Below, one piece after another: positions 52,101 to 57,684 of a stretch of DNA of 64,000 nucleotides; the stretch's first letter is position 1; each line of letters opens with the position of its first letter. This DNA comes from Akebia trifoliata (lineage: Eukaryota > Streptophyta > Magnoliopsida > Ranunculales > Lardizabalaceae), in assembly GCA_017979445.1 (NCBI GenBank), contig CM030704.1, positions 9,345,658 to 9,409,657 of the forward strand, read 5' to 3'. The position numbers and the translations under genes are program-made. The notes under the pieces are model-generated. The model made no database searches and was not told the DNA's origin. It was given only the letters and a program-made list of their open reading frames with translations.

Positions 52101-54777
52101 TTGAGTGCCACACAGGTGTTACACGATGAGGGGCCAGGTCCGTTACATTGGTCTACATTGCAATGTTGATATGGAGGTCTATTATCGCATCAACCAGGGT
52201 TTTCTGGACTACATGTTGTGGGGGATGGTGAGTTTGGTTGAGATGGAGAAGATAGATTAAAATGTGTATTGATGACTTCTGTTTCTAGCCTCAACAAAAG
52301 GCCTTGGCCTTATTTTTGAAAGAGCTTTTGAGGGCTCAGATAGCACCCCCTCGCCCACGAGACAAAACAACACAAACATCCTTGTTTTTCTTACATTATG
52401 GTGATAGAGGAGTCTGTTAGTAGGTTGCTGTAAGAGGCTATGAAAAAGGGTATTTTAGAATGTTCTAAACCATGCGAGGGTCTATCCGCGCATCTATCTC
52501 CCATGTTCAATTTGTCAATGGGGCTATGAAAAAGGATATTTTATAAGGTGTTTTAAAGTGTGCGACAAGGGTCCATTCACACATAGATCTCCCCCATTCA
52601 ATTTGTTGATGACATGGTTTAAATCTTGTCCGAGACCGAGTTACCTAGGTATCGTTCAACAACGAGACGGATGTACATGGCGTCTCAGACTTCACACCAT
52701 CTCGCAAGATAAACGAGATGACTCAGACGATATTTTGGCTGAGTCAACTGGGATTTTGTATATTTTGATTAAAATAATCATTTTGTTTTAGAATTTAAGT
52801 ATTTATTATATAAATAAAATAGGATTTTATGACTAATCAACTTCTAATCTACCTTATTTTATTAAAAAAATAATAATTATTATTTTCATTTAAATATATA
52901 CGAATAATAAACCGAGTTAAATAGTTTATATTGTCACACGAGTTGACTTGTCTGAGAAAACTCAGTCTTGTCCATGGATGAGACGTCAAACCGAGTTTTG
53001 AAAACATATAGGTGCACTGTTAGAATATAGAAGTGACTAATTCAAGGACATGTGACTTGTCAAAAGGGCAAAAGAAAAGAAAAGAAGCAAATGGTGTGCC
53101 CGACCAGGCCCTTCTGAATTTTTCTGAAATACCAATTCAATGCAAAGTGTTTGAGCATTTTTGGTATGCTGGATTTCAGTATTTTTTCCCCTTCATTTTC
53201 ACTGCTTGAAGCGTCAATCTTAATATATCATTTTTCTAGCTTCTTGATATCATTACTAATGGCACCCCAAGTCGTGAGCTAATTATTTTGATGATTTACG
53301 TATGAATTGGAGTGGCTTTAGCAAAAGTTGGTGTGGCAATATAATCTCTCTAAAATTATTAGTTTGACTTGTTTTATTGAAGCAGAAAGTTTATTCATGG
53401 TTTTAGATTTTTTTTTCCATTAGAAGAAATTCTTTCCACGGTTCTATTTGTTTTCTCACTCAAAATTTGTTTTCATGGTTGGTAGCTATGGGACATAAAT
53501 ATGGATTCTGGTCCAGTTGCAACTTTCCAGGTTCATGAATATTTAAGGCCAAAGGTGACTCCTGTCTTAAAAAAAAAAATTCCTTAAGAGCCCAAAATAT
53601 GGTGTATGGATTTCATGCAACTATTATTGTTTATGTGCTGATTATAATAAGATTCTGATCTTGATCAGCTCTGTGATTTATATGAAAACGATTCAATCTT
53701 CGACAAATTTGAGTGTTGCCTAAGTGGGGATGGATCACGAGTTGCAACTGGTTCCTACAGGTCTGTGTTTATCCCTATGATTTACTGAAACCCAAGATGA
53801 TGATGCCTATGCTTGAATATGTGATTCTAATTCCGTCTCTGTAATCCCAGCAATCTGTTTCGCGTGTTTGGTTGTGCTGCTGGCAGCACTGAAGCAACAA
53901 CTTTGGAAGCCAGCAAAAACCCAATGAGGTATATTATAGACAAAATAAGACAACTTTTACTAAAGCCACCCCAATATACGTGCTAATTCTTTCGTGATTT
54001 ACATATGGATTGGGGTGTTGTTAGCAAAAGTTGGTGTGGCAATAGAATCTCTCTAAAATAGTCTTTTGGTTAATTATGAATGATATAGTTGTTATACTCA
54101 CTATTTTGAGCTATATTATCTGTTTTCTTCATGTAATGCTTGTATCTTTGTTTAGGAGACAAGTGCCAACCCCTTCAAGACCTTCAAGATCACTAAGCAG
54201 TAGTTTAACGCGTGTTGTGCGACGAGGTTAGTGTTGTCATGTTTGTTTTCAATACAAACTATTGGAAGGTAATGGAATCTTGGTTTTCAAAATCAGTTTT
54301 TCGTCTCATTTCGGCACCCACTAGGACTCAGATAACTTGAGACGAGCCAAACCAATTTAAATGATCTTAATAAATATATATAATAAAACACAACTGTGGG
54401 TCCCACACACTGTCTCAAGATTTATCCTAAAATCTCTTTTTAATAGATCACAAAGATATATATTCTTACAAATCAATGATATTTATATTTAACATAAAAA
54501 AAACAAGCTCCAAAAATGTTCTATAATGGTTTTGAGTCGAGGTGTAAAACTATAAGCCGATTGGATCCTTTACGAATGAATCGGTATCCTTTGCTTTTTA
54601 AACCACATTGTTACTTGGGTTTTTGTTGGATCTATAACAGGAGCGGATAGTCCAGTTGCCGACACAAATGGAAATGCTTTTGATTTCTCAACAAAGTTGC
54701 TCCACCTAGCGTGGCACCCAACTGAAAACTCAATTGCTTGTGCTGCTGCCAACAGTCTCTACATGTATTATGCATGA
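22033..54777 (+). CDS. PP2A-B55: PP2A 55-kDa regulatory subunit B (B55/PR55), 14 exons
   Basis: Coding exons: 22033-22147, 25048-25151, 25274-25369, 25477-25596, 39198-39404, 40164-40255, 46763-46881, 51321-51444, 51644-51767, 53486-53554, 53669-53760, 53851-53928, 54156-54226, 54641-54777. They total 1548 bases: 515 residues and a stop. All introns are GT-AG, and no exon holds a stop. The product is a WD40 beta-propeller that binds the A/C core of protein phosphatase 2A and selects phosphorylated substrates in cytosol and nucleus. Family signatures read cleanly: '[19 protein letters not shown]', '[20 protein letters not shown]', '[20 protein letters not shown]', '[20 protein letters not shown]', '[15 protein letters not shown]' and '[20 protein letters not shown]'. 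Plant B55 proteins are about this long and have been linked to nitrate reductase activation. The start is the first ATG in good context that gives the conserved MNGG beginning. The one uncertain point is the exon 5 donor (39404 or 39407), which adds or drops one residue. Confidence 0.96.
22148..25047 (+). other. B55 intron 1 (2.9 kb)
   Basis: It holds a hAT-type miniature element at 22738-23019. The rest (23030-25047) shows no gene. Near 24270 'tttttggcaactctgttgat' resembles the sequence after Tat-type LTRs (compare 59573), so part of 23.1-24.3 kb may be an old LTR. The evidence is too thin to call it. Confidence 0.8.
22738..23019. mobile_element. hAT-type miniature element (282 bp) in intron 1
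   Basis: The ends are CAGGGGCAGAGCCAGG and, reversed, CAGGGGTGGATTTAGA. They are flanked by ACGGTTAC (22730-22737) and ACGGTCAC (23020-23027), an 8-bp target-site duplication with one change, as hAT transposons make. The interior is four short tandem units with 'gtgggggcaac' and poly-T. There is no coding capacity. Confidence 0.82.
25048..25151 (+). CDS. PP2A-B55: B55 exon 2 (residues 39-73)
   Basis: It encodes '[20 protein letters not shown]' and [15 protein letters not shown], the first WD40 blade, one of the most conserved parts of the family. Acceptor CAG at 25047, donor GTATGT at 25152, phase 0 at the end. Confidence 0.97.
25274..25369 (+). CDS. PP2A-B55: B55 exon 3 (residues 74-105)
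   Basis: It encodes [20 protein letters not shown], then [12 protein letters not shown]. The intron before it is 122 bp and the one after is 107 bp, the usual plant size, unlike introns 1, 4, 6 and 7. Confidence 0.95.
25477..25596 (+). CDS. PP2A-B55: B55 exon 4 (residues 106-145)
   Basis: It encodes '[20 protein letters not shown]', then [20 protein letters not shown], the second blade. The next donor, GTAGAA, opens the 13.6-kb intron 4. Confidence 0.97.
25771..26425. mobile_element. Non-autonomous hAT-type element (655 bp) in intron 4
   Basis: The ends are 'gttgtcaaaagcg' and, reversed, 'gttgttaaaagcg', each followed by GC-rich 'aggcgcctaagc' or 'ctaagcgagcctaggcg'. GAGTGGT lies on both sides (25764-25770 and 26426-26432). 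Two A-rich runs (25846-25870 and about 26370-26386) flank an AT-rich middle. No intact transposase is seen. Confidence 0.72.
27448..27913. mobile_element. hAT-type miniature element (466 bp) inside the Copia remnant
   Basis: The perfect terminal inverted repeat TAGGGGTGCAACTTGG is flanked by a perfect 8-bp duplication, ATAATTTT (27440-27447 and 27914-27921). The subterminal parts are packed with copies of 'ggttcggttc' and its complement, the kind of motif cluster hAT transposases bind. There is no coding capacity. The Copia integrase reading resumes on the far side. Confidence 0.93.
28312..28972 (+). repeat. Solo LTR, first copy (family shared with 31777-32687)
   Basis: It starts TGATGAGG and ends CCTGCATCA, with flanks GACAG (28307-28311) and GATAG (28973-28977), a 5-bp duplication with one change. 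It shares with 31777-32687 blocks such as 'tttttatgttttattagccc', 'ttaggttatttatttgg', 'gattccaagg' and 'aaatccttaacccaatccc'. It lacks about 200 bp present in the other copy. It interrupts the Copia remnant. Confidence 0.72.
29270..31430 (-). pseudogene. LINE remnant (linker and reverse transcriptase), minus strand
   Basis: On the minus strand from 31430 down it reads a lysine-rich linker before the RT ([20 protein letters not shown], 'FHIKLYSEYQRY'), then a very decayed RT. At 29997-29752 it reads '[16 protein letters not shown]' and '[15 protein letters not shown]', the segment after the catalytic motif in plant L1-type LINEs. Near 29400 '[13 protein letters not shown]' follows. A second LINE 3' end (about 30281-30560, starting 'ttttttgataaataaag') seems to be nested in it. 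No open frame remains. Confidence 0.65.
31444..33890 (+). pseudogene. LINE 3' half: zinc finger and RNase H, split by a solo LTR
   Basis: '[20 protein letters not shown]' starts the post-RT region and reads on to about 31776. After the inserted LTR it resumes and reads '[14 protein letters not shown]', '[20 protein letters not shown]' (the zf-RVT pattern Cx2C...H...C), then '[14 protein letters not shown]'. An RNase H of the RVT_3 type follows (DGSF, '[19 protein letters not shown]', '[10 protein letters not shown]', 'NRAADFLA'). Plant L1 elements with a C-terminal RNase H have this order. Several stops are present. Confidence 0.82.
31777..32687 (+). repeat. Solo LTR, second copy (911 bp), inside a LINE
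   Basis: The ends are TAATGCTG and TTGCATTA, which fit TG...CA after one transition at each end. The flanks are GTTAT at 31772-31776 and 32688-32692, a perfect 5-bp duplication. The LINE reading continues across the site when the LTR and one GTTAT are ignored. A '(ga)13' run lies at 32042-32067, a start-site-like 'ctttatatataaatt' at about 32113 and an 'aataaagaa' near 32168. Near the right end a 60-bp unit with 'acccaaatccttaatccaat' is repeated twice (32550-32665). Confidence 0.83.
33905..37400 (+). pseudogene. LINE (L1/RTE-like plant type): endonuclease end, RT, zinc finger
   Basis: Endonuclease C-terminal part at 33960-34360 ('[20 protein letters not shown]', '[18 protein letters not shown]', 'LSRLDRVL', 'ASNHCPIIL'). 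RT at 34790-36060: '[19 protein letters not shown]', then after the SINE '[17 protein letters not shown]', '[20 protein letters not shown]', '[12 protein letters not shown]', '[13 protein letters not shown]' and '[11 protein letters not shown]'. '[20 protein letters not shown]' comes next, then a zf-RVT at about 36930-37030 and a 3' end near 37400. FANDT replaces the normal FADDT, so a catalytic aspartate is lost. Many stops are present. Confidence 0.88.
35116..35320 (+). mobile_element. tRNA-derived SINE inserted in the LINE RT
   Basis: It begins with a box A-like 'tggttgagtgg', has a box B-like 'agtttgaatcc' at about 35162 and ends in about 20 A. The flanks AATTTCTTTGTGGTT (35101-35115) and AATTCCTTTGTGGTT (35321-35335) are a 15-bp target-site duplication with one change. 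The first bases of box A overlap the left duplication, so the exact 5' end may be a few bases earlier. The body includes 'tattcctgtggtggccacgc'. Confidence 0.85.
37667..37912. repeat. Twin hairpins of about 90-95 bp each (MITE-like inverted repeats)
   Basis: Hairpin 1 (37667-37755): 'gttagaagtttcagaat' pairs with 'attctgaaacttctaac', and 'ttggtgagcatgatctc' with 'gagatcatccttaccaa'. Hairpin 2 (37817-37912) repeats the design with 'gatgtttcggaatgggctga' against 'tcagcccattcagaaacttc'. The outer flanks, 'cacccactctttttgtc' and 'gacaagaagcgtggg', also pair, so both hairpins lie inside one larger inverted repeat. There is no coding sequence. Confidence 0.8.
38455..39010 (-). pseudogene. LINE 3' end with zf-RVT, minus strand
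   Basis: On the minus strand: '[20 protein letters not shown]' (the Cx2C...H...C zinc-finger pattern), '[20 protein letters not shown]', '[20 protein letters not shown]' and KESSM, then a short 3' end 'ttaataaaatttcagttatc' and 'aaaacaaaa'. It is truncated upstream, near 39010. A confident target-site duplication was not seen. Confidence 0.8.
39198..39404 (+). CDS. PP2A-B55: B55 exon 5 (residues 146-214)
   Basis: It encodes '[19 protein letters not shown]', a variable loop with '[19 protein letters not shown]', then '[20 protein letters not shown]' and LPM. The acceptor is TTGGGCAG. Two donors overlap: GTAGTT at 39405 gives LPM-VASHET, and GTTGTA at 39408 gives LPMV-VASHET. The second matches the length of the Arabidopsis protein in this loop; the first is closer to the donor consensus. 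Confidence 0.93.
39405..40163 (+). other. B55 intron 5 with a Mutator-like miniature element
   Basis: 759 bp, of which 39515-39931 is an inverted-repeat element. The rest is AT-rich with no other signal. The acceptor is TTATCTAG. Confidence 0.85.
39515..39931. mobile_element. Mutator-like miniature element (417 bp) in intron 5
   Basis: The left end GGGCAAATTACACTTTCACC and the reversed right end GGGTAAATTACACTTTGATC stay alike for about 40 bp (to 'ataatt'). The flanks TTCATATA (39507-39514) and TTCATTTA (39932-39939) look like an aged 8-9 bp duplication. The interior has a poly-T run and long AT-rich stretches, with no coding. The GGGTAAATTACA end type is common in plant miniature Mutator-like elements. 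Confidence 0.75.
40164..40255 (+). CDS. PP2A-B55: B55 exon 6 (residues 215-244)
   Basis: It encodes [15 protein letters not shown], then '[15 protein letters not shown]', a nearly invariant stretch of the family. The exon ends inside a serine codon (AG|T) that is completed by exon 7. Confidence 0.97.
40497..43067 (-). repeat. Chromovirus-type solo LTR (2.57 kb) with TSD GTGTG
   Basis: The ends on the + strand are TGTCACGCCCC and CACTACA. The flanks are GTGTG at 40492-40496 and 43068-43072, a perfect 5-bp duplication. On the minus strand it would end TTTTTGGGGCGTGACA, the end type seen before the 'TGGTATCAGAG' primer site in plant chromoviruses, and it starts with tandem 'gtcaagtcaac' units. 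Inside are three 55-60 bp units with 'cgtgtcttacac' (41740-41870) and three about 145-bp units, each with a small 'agcaact..agttgct' hairpin (42085-42400). Confidence 0.85.
42070..42400. repeat. Three tandem units with short hairpins and 'tacgtataa' runs
   Basis: 'aacagcaacttatatagttg', 'aacagcaacttttaaagctg' and 'aatagcaactttcatagttg', each followed by 'ctgtatttt' or 'ttgtatttt' and runs of 'acgtataa', repeat about every 145 bp. They lie within the solo LTR. No function is evident. Confidence 0.75.
43144..44220 (-). pseudogene. Copia RT end and RNase H, minus strand
   Basis: On the minus strand: '[20 protein letters not shown]' (the YVDD catalytic motif, about 44120), '[12 protein letters not shown]', then '[20 protein letters not shown]', '[20 protein letters not shown]', '[18 protein letters not shown]', '[19 protein letters not shown]', '[14 protein letters not shown]', '[16 protein letters not shown]' and '[13 protein letters not shown]'. 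That is the full order of a Copia RT C-terminus and RNase H. Frames shift several times. The 5' side is missing beyond 44220, and the PPT and 3' LTR follow. Confidence 0.9.
44901..45538 (-). pseudogene. 5'-truncated LINE with zf-RVT (638 bp), TSD GGGAAGAGGAATT
   Basis: On the minus strand: '[20 protein letters not shown]', then [18 protein letters not shown] (zf-RVT), more decayed sequence, and a 3' end with 'aataaaatcttctttattta'. A 13-bp duplication GGGAAGAGGAATT flanks it at 44888-44900 and 45539-45551. This is a fairly young insertion typical of target-primed reverse transcription. Confidence 0.9.
46450..46560 (+). repeat. Possible SINE fragment
   Basis: 'taggttcaaatcccgttgaa' holds a good box B (GGTTCAAATCC). 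An upstream 'ggcttgaggagagttg' could be a decayed box A. An A-rich end, 'agcaaaaacaaaag', follows. No duplication could be assigned. Confidence 0.4.
46763..46881 (+). CDS. PP2A-B55: B55 exon 7 (residues 245-284)
   Basis: It encodes [20 protein letters not shown], then [20 protein letters not shown]. The core is a WD40 blade. It ends after the first base of the codon for the next glutamate. Confidence 0.97.
49462..50090 (-). pseudogene. LINE 3' tail, minus strand, nested in the + strand LINE
   Basis: 'ttttgataattataaatttt' and 'attagataaaaggaggtcaa' is the complement of the same LINE 3' end type seen at 44905 and 30281. After the hAT element the tail resumes at 49998. The right boundary is approximate because no duplication could be fixed. 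Confidence 0.55.
49649..49989. mobile_element. hAT-type miniature element (341 bp) with TSD ATTAAGAA
   Basis: The ends are CATAGTCACCAAAGTCG and, reversed, CATAGTCACCAAGTCG. A perfect 8-bp duplication ATTAAGAA flanks it at 49641-49648 and 49990-49997. The subterminal parts carry many copies of 'gtcgcgatttaatc'-like and 'aaaaagtc' motifs in both directions. There is no coding capacity. Confidence 0.92.
50361..50407. repeat. Poly-T next to poly-G run
   Basis: About 18 T, then 'aaaggggtggt' and about 15 G in a row. Such a long G run is rare in plant DNA and prone to sequencing error. Its length should be taken as approximate. Confidence 0.8.
51321..51444 (+). CDS. PP2A-B55: B55 exon 8 (residues 285-325)
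   Basis: It encodes '[20 protein letters not shown]', then [20 protein letters not shown] and K. The donor is GTAAGT, the strongest in the gene. It ends after two bases of a leucine codon. Confidence 0.98.
51644..51767 (+). CDS. PP2A-B55: B55 exon 9 (residues 326-367)
   Basis: It encodes [19 protein letters not shown], then [20 protein letters not shown] and LK. This is the most conserved block of the B55 family. Phase 0 at the donor GTTCAC. Confidence 0.98.
52610..53005. mobile_element. Miniature inverted-repeat element in intron 9
   Basis: Near the left end 'ggtttaaatcttgtccgaga' and 'cgagttacc' pair loosely with the right 'gacgtcaaaccgagttttga'. Motifs 'cgagac', 'gagtca' and 'actcag' recur at both ends around an AT-rich centre. 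The element in intron 13 (54277-54605) shows the same end words ('gttttcaaaa..' and '..tttaaacca') in the other orientation. No duplication was fixed. Confidence 0.5.
53250..53345. repeat. Short foldback, intron 9 copy
   Basis: The arms 'actaatggcaccccaa' and 'ttggagtggctttagcaaaa' pair imperfectly. The following 'gttggtgtggcaat..aatctctctaaaat' is shared with the copy in intron 12, where the arms pair better. Confidence 0.6.
53486..53554 (+). CDS. PP2A-B55: B55 exon 10 (residues 368-390)
   Basis: It encodes [20 protein letters not shown] and RPK, a short 69-base exon carrying the clearest WD signature (LWD). Phase 0 on both sides, so skipping it would keep the frame but remove most of a blade. 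Confidence 0.97.
53669..53760 (+). CDS. PP2A-B55: B55 exon 11 (residues 391-420)
   Basis: It encodes [20 protein letters not shown], then [10 protein letters not shown]. It ends inside a serine codon (AG|C), the same phase as exon 6. Confidence 0.98.
53851..53928 (+). CDS. PP2A-B55: B55 exon 12 (residues 421-446)
   Basis: It encodes [20 protein letters not shown] and SKNPM. The intron before it is only 90 bp. It ends inside an arginine codon (AG|G). Confidence 0.97.
53951..54033. repeat. Short foldback element in intron 12
   Basis: 'caacttttactaaagccacc' plus 'ccaat' (53951-53975) pairs with 'attggggtgttgttagcaaa' plus 'agttgg' (54009-54034), with a loop of about 35 bases. It lies 22 bases after the exon 12 donor. 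A related copy sits in intron 9. Confidence 0.8.
54156..54226 (+). CDS. PP2A-B55: B55 exon 13 (residues 447-470)
   Basis: It encodes [20 protein letters not shown], then VRR. This serine/arginine-rich stretch is the most variable C-terminal segment among plant B55 proteins. Confidence 0.95.
54277..54605. mobile_element. Miniature inverted-repeat element in intron 13
   Basis: The left 'ggttttcaaaatcagttttt' and 'cgtctcatttcgg' resemble the reversed right end of the element at 52610-53005. The right end 'tttgctttttaaaccaca' resembles its left end. The two copies are in opposite orientation in the same gene. The interior is AT-rich without coding. Confidence 0.5.
54641..54777 (+). CDS. PP2A-B55: B55 exon 14 and stop (residues 471-515)
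   Basis: It encodes [18 protein letters not shown], then '[20 protein letters not shown]' and LYMYYA, followed by TGA at 54775-54777. The 'SLYMYYA' end is the fixed C-terminus of plant B55 proteins, so the gene is complete. Confidence 0.98.
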
Positions 54778-55350
54778 AGCTTGTCTTCGAAGGTACATGT
54801 TGTTGGCTAGCAAGCTTTTTTGGGTTTTTGTTGGGAAAGGCCACATTGCCTTCCACACCGACAAGTGAGATAGAGGTTGGATCATATCCTCAGCATCCCA
54901 TAAAATTGTAGCAGGCTCTCTCATCAGGTTCTAGAATTGTGGCTGCCATAGAATCCAGGAGGAAGTAACATGTCTTTTGTTCCCGGGAGGGCAGCTTATT
55001 TCTGATTTATTTTTTCCTTTTTTTTCTTTTTTTTTTGTTGAAAATGCTGTTATTTCTTATTATGTTGAGTTTAGGCAGAAAATGTAATTGATTGTACTTC
55101 TTGTACAACAACCAAAACAATGGCTGTTCAATGCTGGTACTAGGTTAGAAATCAATGGGGGTCTTTTACTTGAATCCAAAGGGGTTAATCTTCTATCCAT
55201 CCCATTGATACCTTGGGCATGGGGCTTGTATTGTTGGACTTACACTTTTAGGGTATGTGAAATTTTATTGTCATATCTCTCTCTCATCTCACACAATTTG
55301 GTTTCTCGAAATTGCTGTTCCAAAAATTATTCTGACAAAAATATAATGTA
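54778..55350 (+). other. Presumed 3' untranslated region and downstream flank of B55
   Basis: It has unique-looking sequence with T-rich runs (55000-55035) and 'tgtaattgattgtacttctt' at about 55083, a UGUA-containing stretch of the kind found near plant cleavage sites. No AATAAA lies at the right distance, so the end of the transcript is a guess. Confidence 0.45.
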
Positions 55351-57684
55351 ATGGTTAAAAGTCATTATCAGGGGAAAAAAGTGTACAATCTGGTGACAAA
55401 TTATTCTCGAAATTACTTTTTACTCGAGATTCGAGTTTTGTGCAACTCTATGTCAAAAAATTGTGAAAGGAAGTCAATCTGGAGGTCACCTCAGCATTGC
55501 GGTTGGTTCTCCCTTTAAGAGAGGGAATGGGATCCAAGGCAAATGTACAATCTGGACTCTTTTTCTTGAAGTAAATGAGTGAGCTTTTGGTGTGAGAGAA
55601 CGTCATGAAGTAGATCCTCTAACTGCATTTTACAACCAACCAAAGCCAAAGAATGATGGAAAGTGAAACCCTTGGCCTTATTTATTGTCTCTGCATAAGG
55701 AGGAGCATATAAACACCCCCACCAAATCACCTAGTCGAAGGCCACAAAAAGTCAACCGTATTATTCATAGCTTGTCTGCCCGAGGAGAGTCATAGGTGAA
55801 GTACAAATAAATAGGAGATGGAGTTAGGAAGCCTTCCCAAATACATGGGAGTAGAAGATCCCATCTTCCTTTAGAAACATCTTTTCATTTATCATCATAT
55901 ATTTTTTTTAAATAAAATGAAAATTTTTCCTATTGTGAAATTTCACCTTTTCCTAATGAGTTGCGATAATATGACGCCCTCCCTCTGACACATTCCCCAC
56001 TCTATGACTCCCCCATCATAGAACCGAAGATCATTTGCCTCAGGATACATAAGAAAAAGATTTATGGTTATACATATCCTGGGCAAATGATCTACGGTTA
56101 TGTGATGGGGGTTAGAGAGGGGCATTAGAAAATCAACACACTTTTCTAATACAAGAAAGATTCAAAATAAATTAGAAACGAGAATATAATGTATAGACTG
56201 GTTCTGAGGATTATCATTTGGGTATTTTGACTTACGTACTTTTCTTTCAAAGAGGTGGAATAGAATAACCCGGTTGAAGCCTAATGATCATAGGTCTGTT
56301 GTGCATTGTATGTCTTGAAGGACTAGGGAGGATGATGGTTCACCTGGATTGGTAGTTAAAATGGTATTATAGCCCTATTTTAACCATGGAATTAAGGCAT
56401 TTTGTTGAATGGTGGGGAGGGGGGGTTTTAAGATACAGCCTCTCTAGCCCACAGTATCAATCAAATAGTACCAGCCTTTGTAATTTGTTATGTTCATTAT
56501 CCAAGCAGCAAGCTCTGGTACTATAGATTGATCTTGATCTGGCATTGATTTATTATCGGTCAGGGTACTCAGCTTGATTTTGGTAGAATCAGGAGACCAA
56601 CTTATCAATAGGAAAAAAAAAAAAAAAAAAGCAATTATCCTCTGAACAAAGTTGCATTGATGCCAGACTAAGATCAATATTAGAGCTTTTTTAACAATTC
56701 AATGCCCATGGAAAATGAAGTTGTGTGGTCTGCTGTGATCAAACCGCCTAAGTGCATTAGTTCTTGAAGATTTAGTCAAATCTCTCATAAATCCTACACA
56801 AAACAAAGTCATTCAACTGTCATTAATATCGCTAATTAACCAAATAGATCAATAATCAATCCACAAAAAATGAAAATAATGTAAGCCAGAGCAACCAAAA
56901 ACAACAATACACAATACTTGAAGAAGAGTACTCGATGATGCCTTACTTGTCTATATATTTATAGGTGTACTACGTAGGGCTTTTCTTTAATCTTTAGTGA
57001 GGTTTCTCCGAATTTCATCGTGATTCTGATTCTTGATGATTAACGGGTAGGACCACAGCTATCCTAACGTTTGAAATGCTAATTATGAGAAATACCCACC
57101 TTTTGAAACTAATGACATGCCTCCTTTTGACTTCAGTCTTTTAAATAGACTAATGAATAAAAAGATCAAAATGCCCTTAAATTTTTCTCCTCTTAGAAAT
57201 AAATACCCCTTGTGTGTTTCAACCTGTGCTTGCCTCAATCTCAGAATTCAATTCTTAATAGACTAATGGAATGAAAAGACCCTAATGTCATCGTCTTCAA
57301 TAGGCCATAAAATGGGTAAAACTTGAATTAAAAATATGAGTAATCTGGAAATTGAATTTAGCGGGTTTGAATCCTTGGAATAGATTCGAATAAAAAATGG
57401 GTTAAATATGATTAAAGTCCCTTGACCCATAATTTCTCAACTATATCCTTCTGACCTGAATCTATGGATGAAAAGAGAATGATAATATCACATTAACTAT
57501 CATATAAAAACTTTCTTAATAAATAAATTATTAATTATTATATCCATTCATAATTATATTTTTATTTTTAAATGTTTGAATAACTTACTTCTATCCATCT
57601 AATTAGAACATGGATGATTGGATGTGCACTCTTATATGTTGAACGTACTAATATGATTAGAATACATCAAAATAAAATAATAGG
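55351..57684. other. Intergenic stretch, nothing recognised
   Basis: AT-rich sequence. A small inverted pair exists near 56020-56110 ('ccgaagatcatttgcctcag' and 'ctgggcaaatgatctacgg', also 'catcatagaacc' and 'ggttatgtgatgggg'). A poly-A run lies at 56611-56629. No ORF with family resemblance. Confidence 0.5.

Larger units (their letters stand above)
51768..53485 (+). other. B55 intron 9 (1.7 kb) with two inverted-repeat elements
   Basis: It contains a miniature element at about 52610-53005 (related to the one in intron 13) and a short foldback at 53250-53345 (related to the one in intron 12). The rest (51768-52600) shows no gene or known repeat. Confidence 0.75.
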
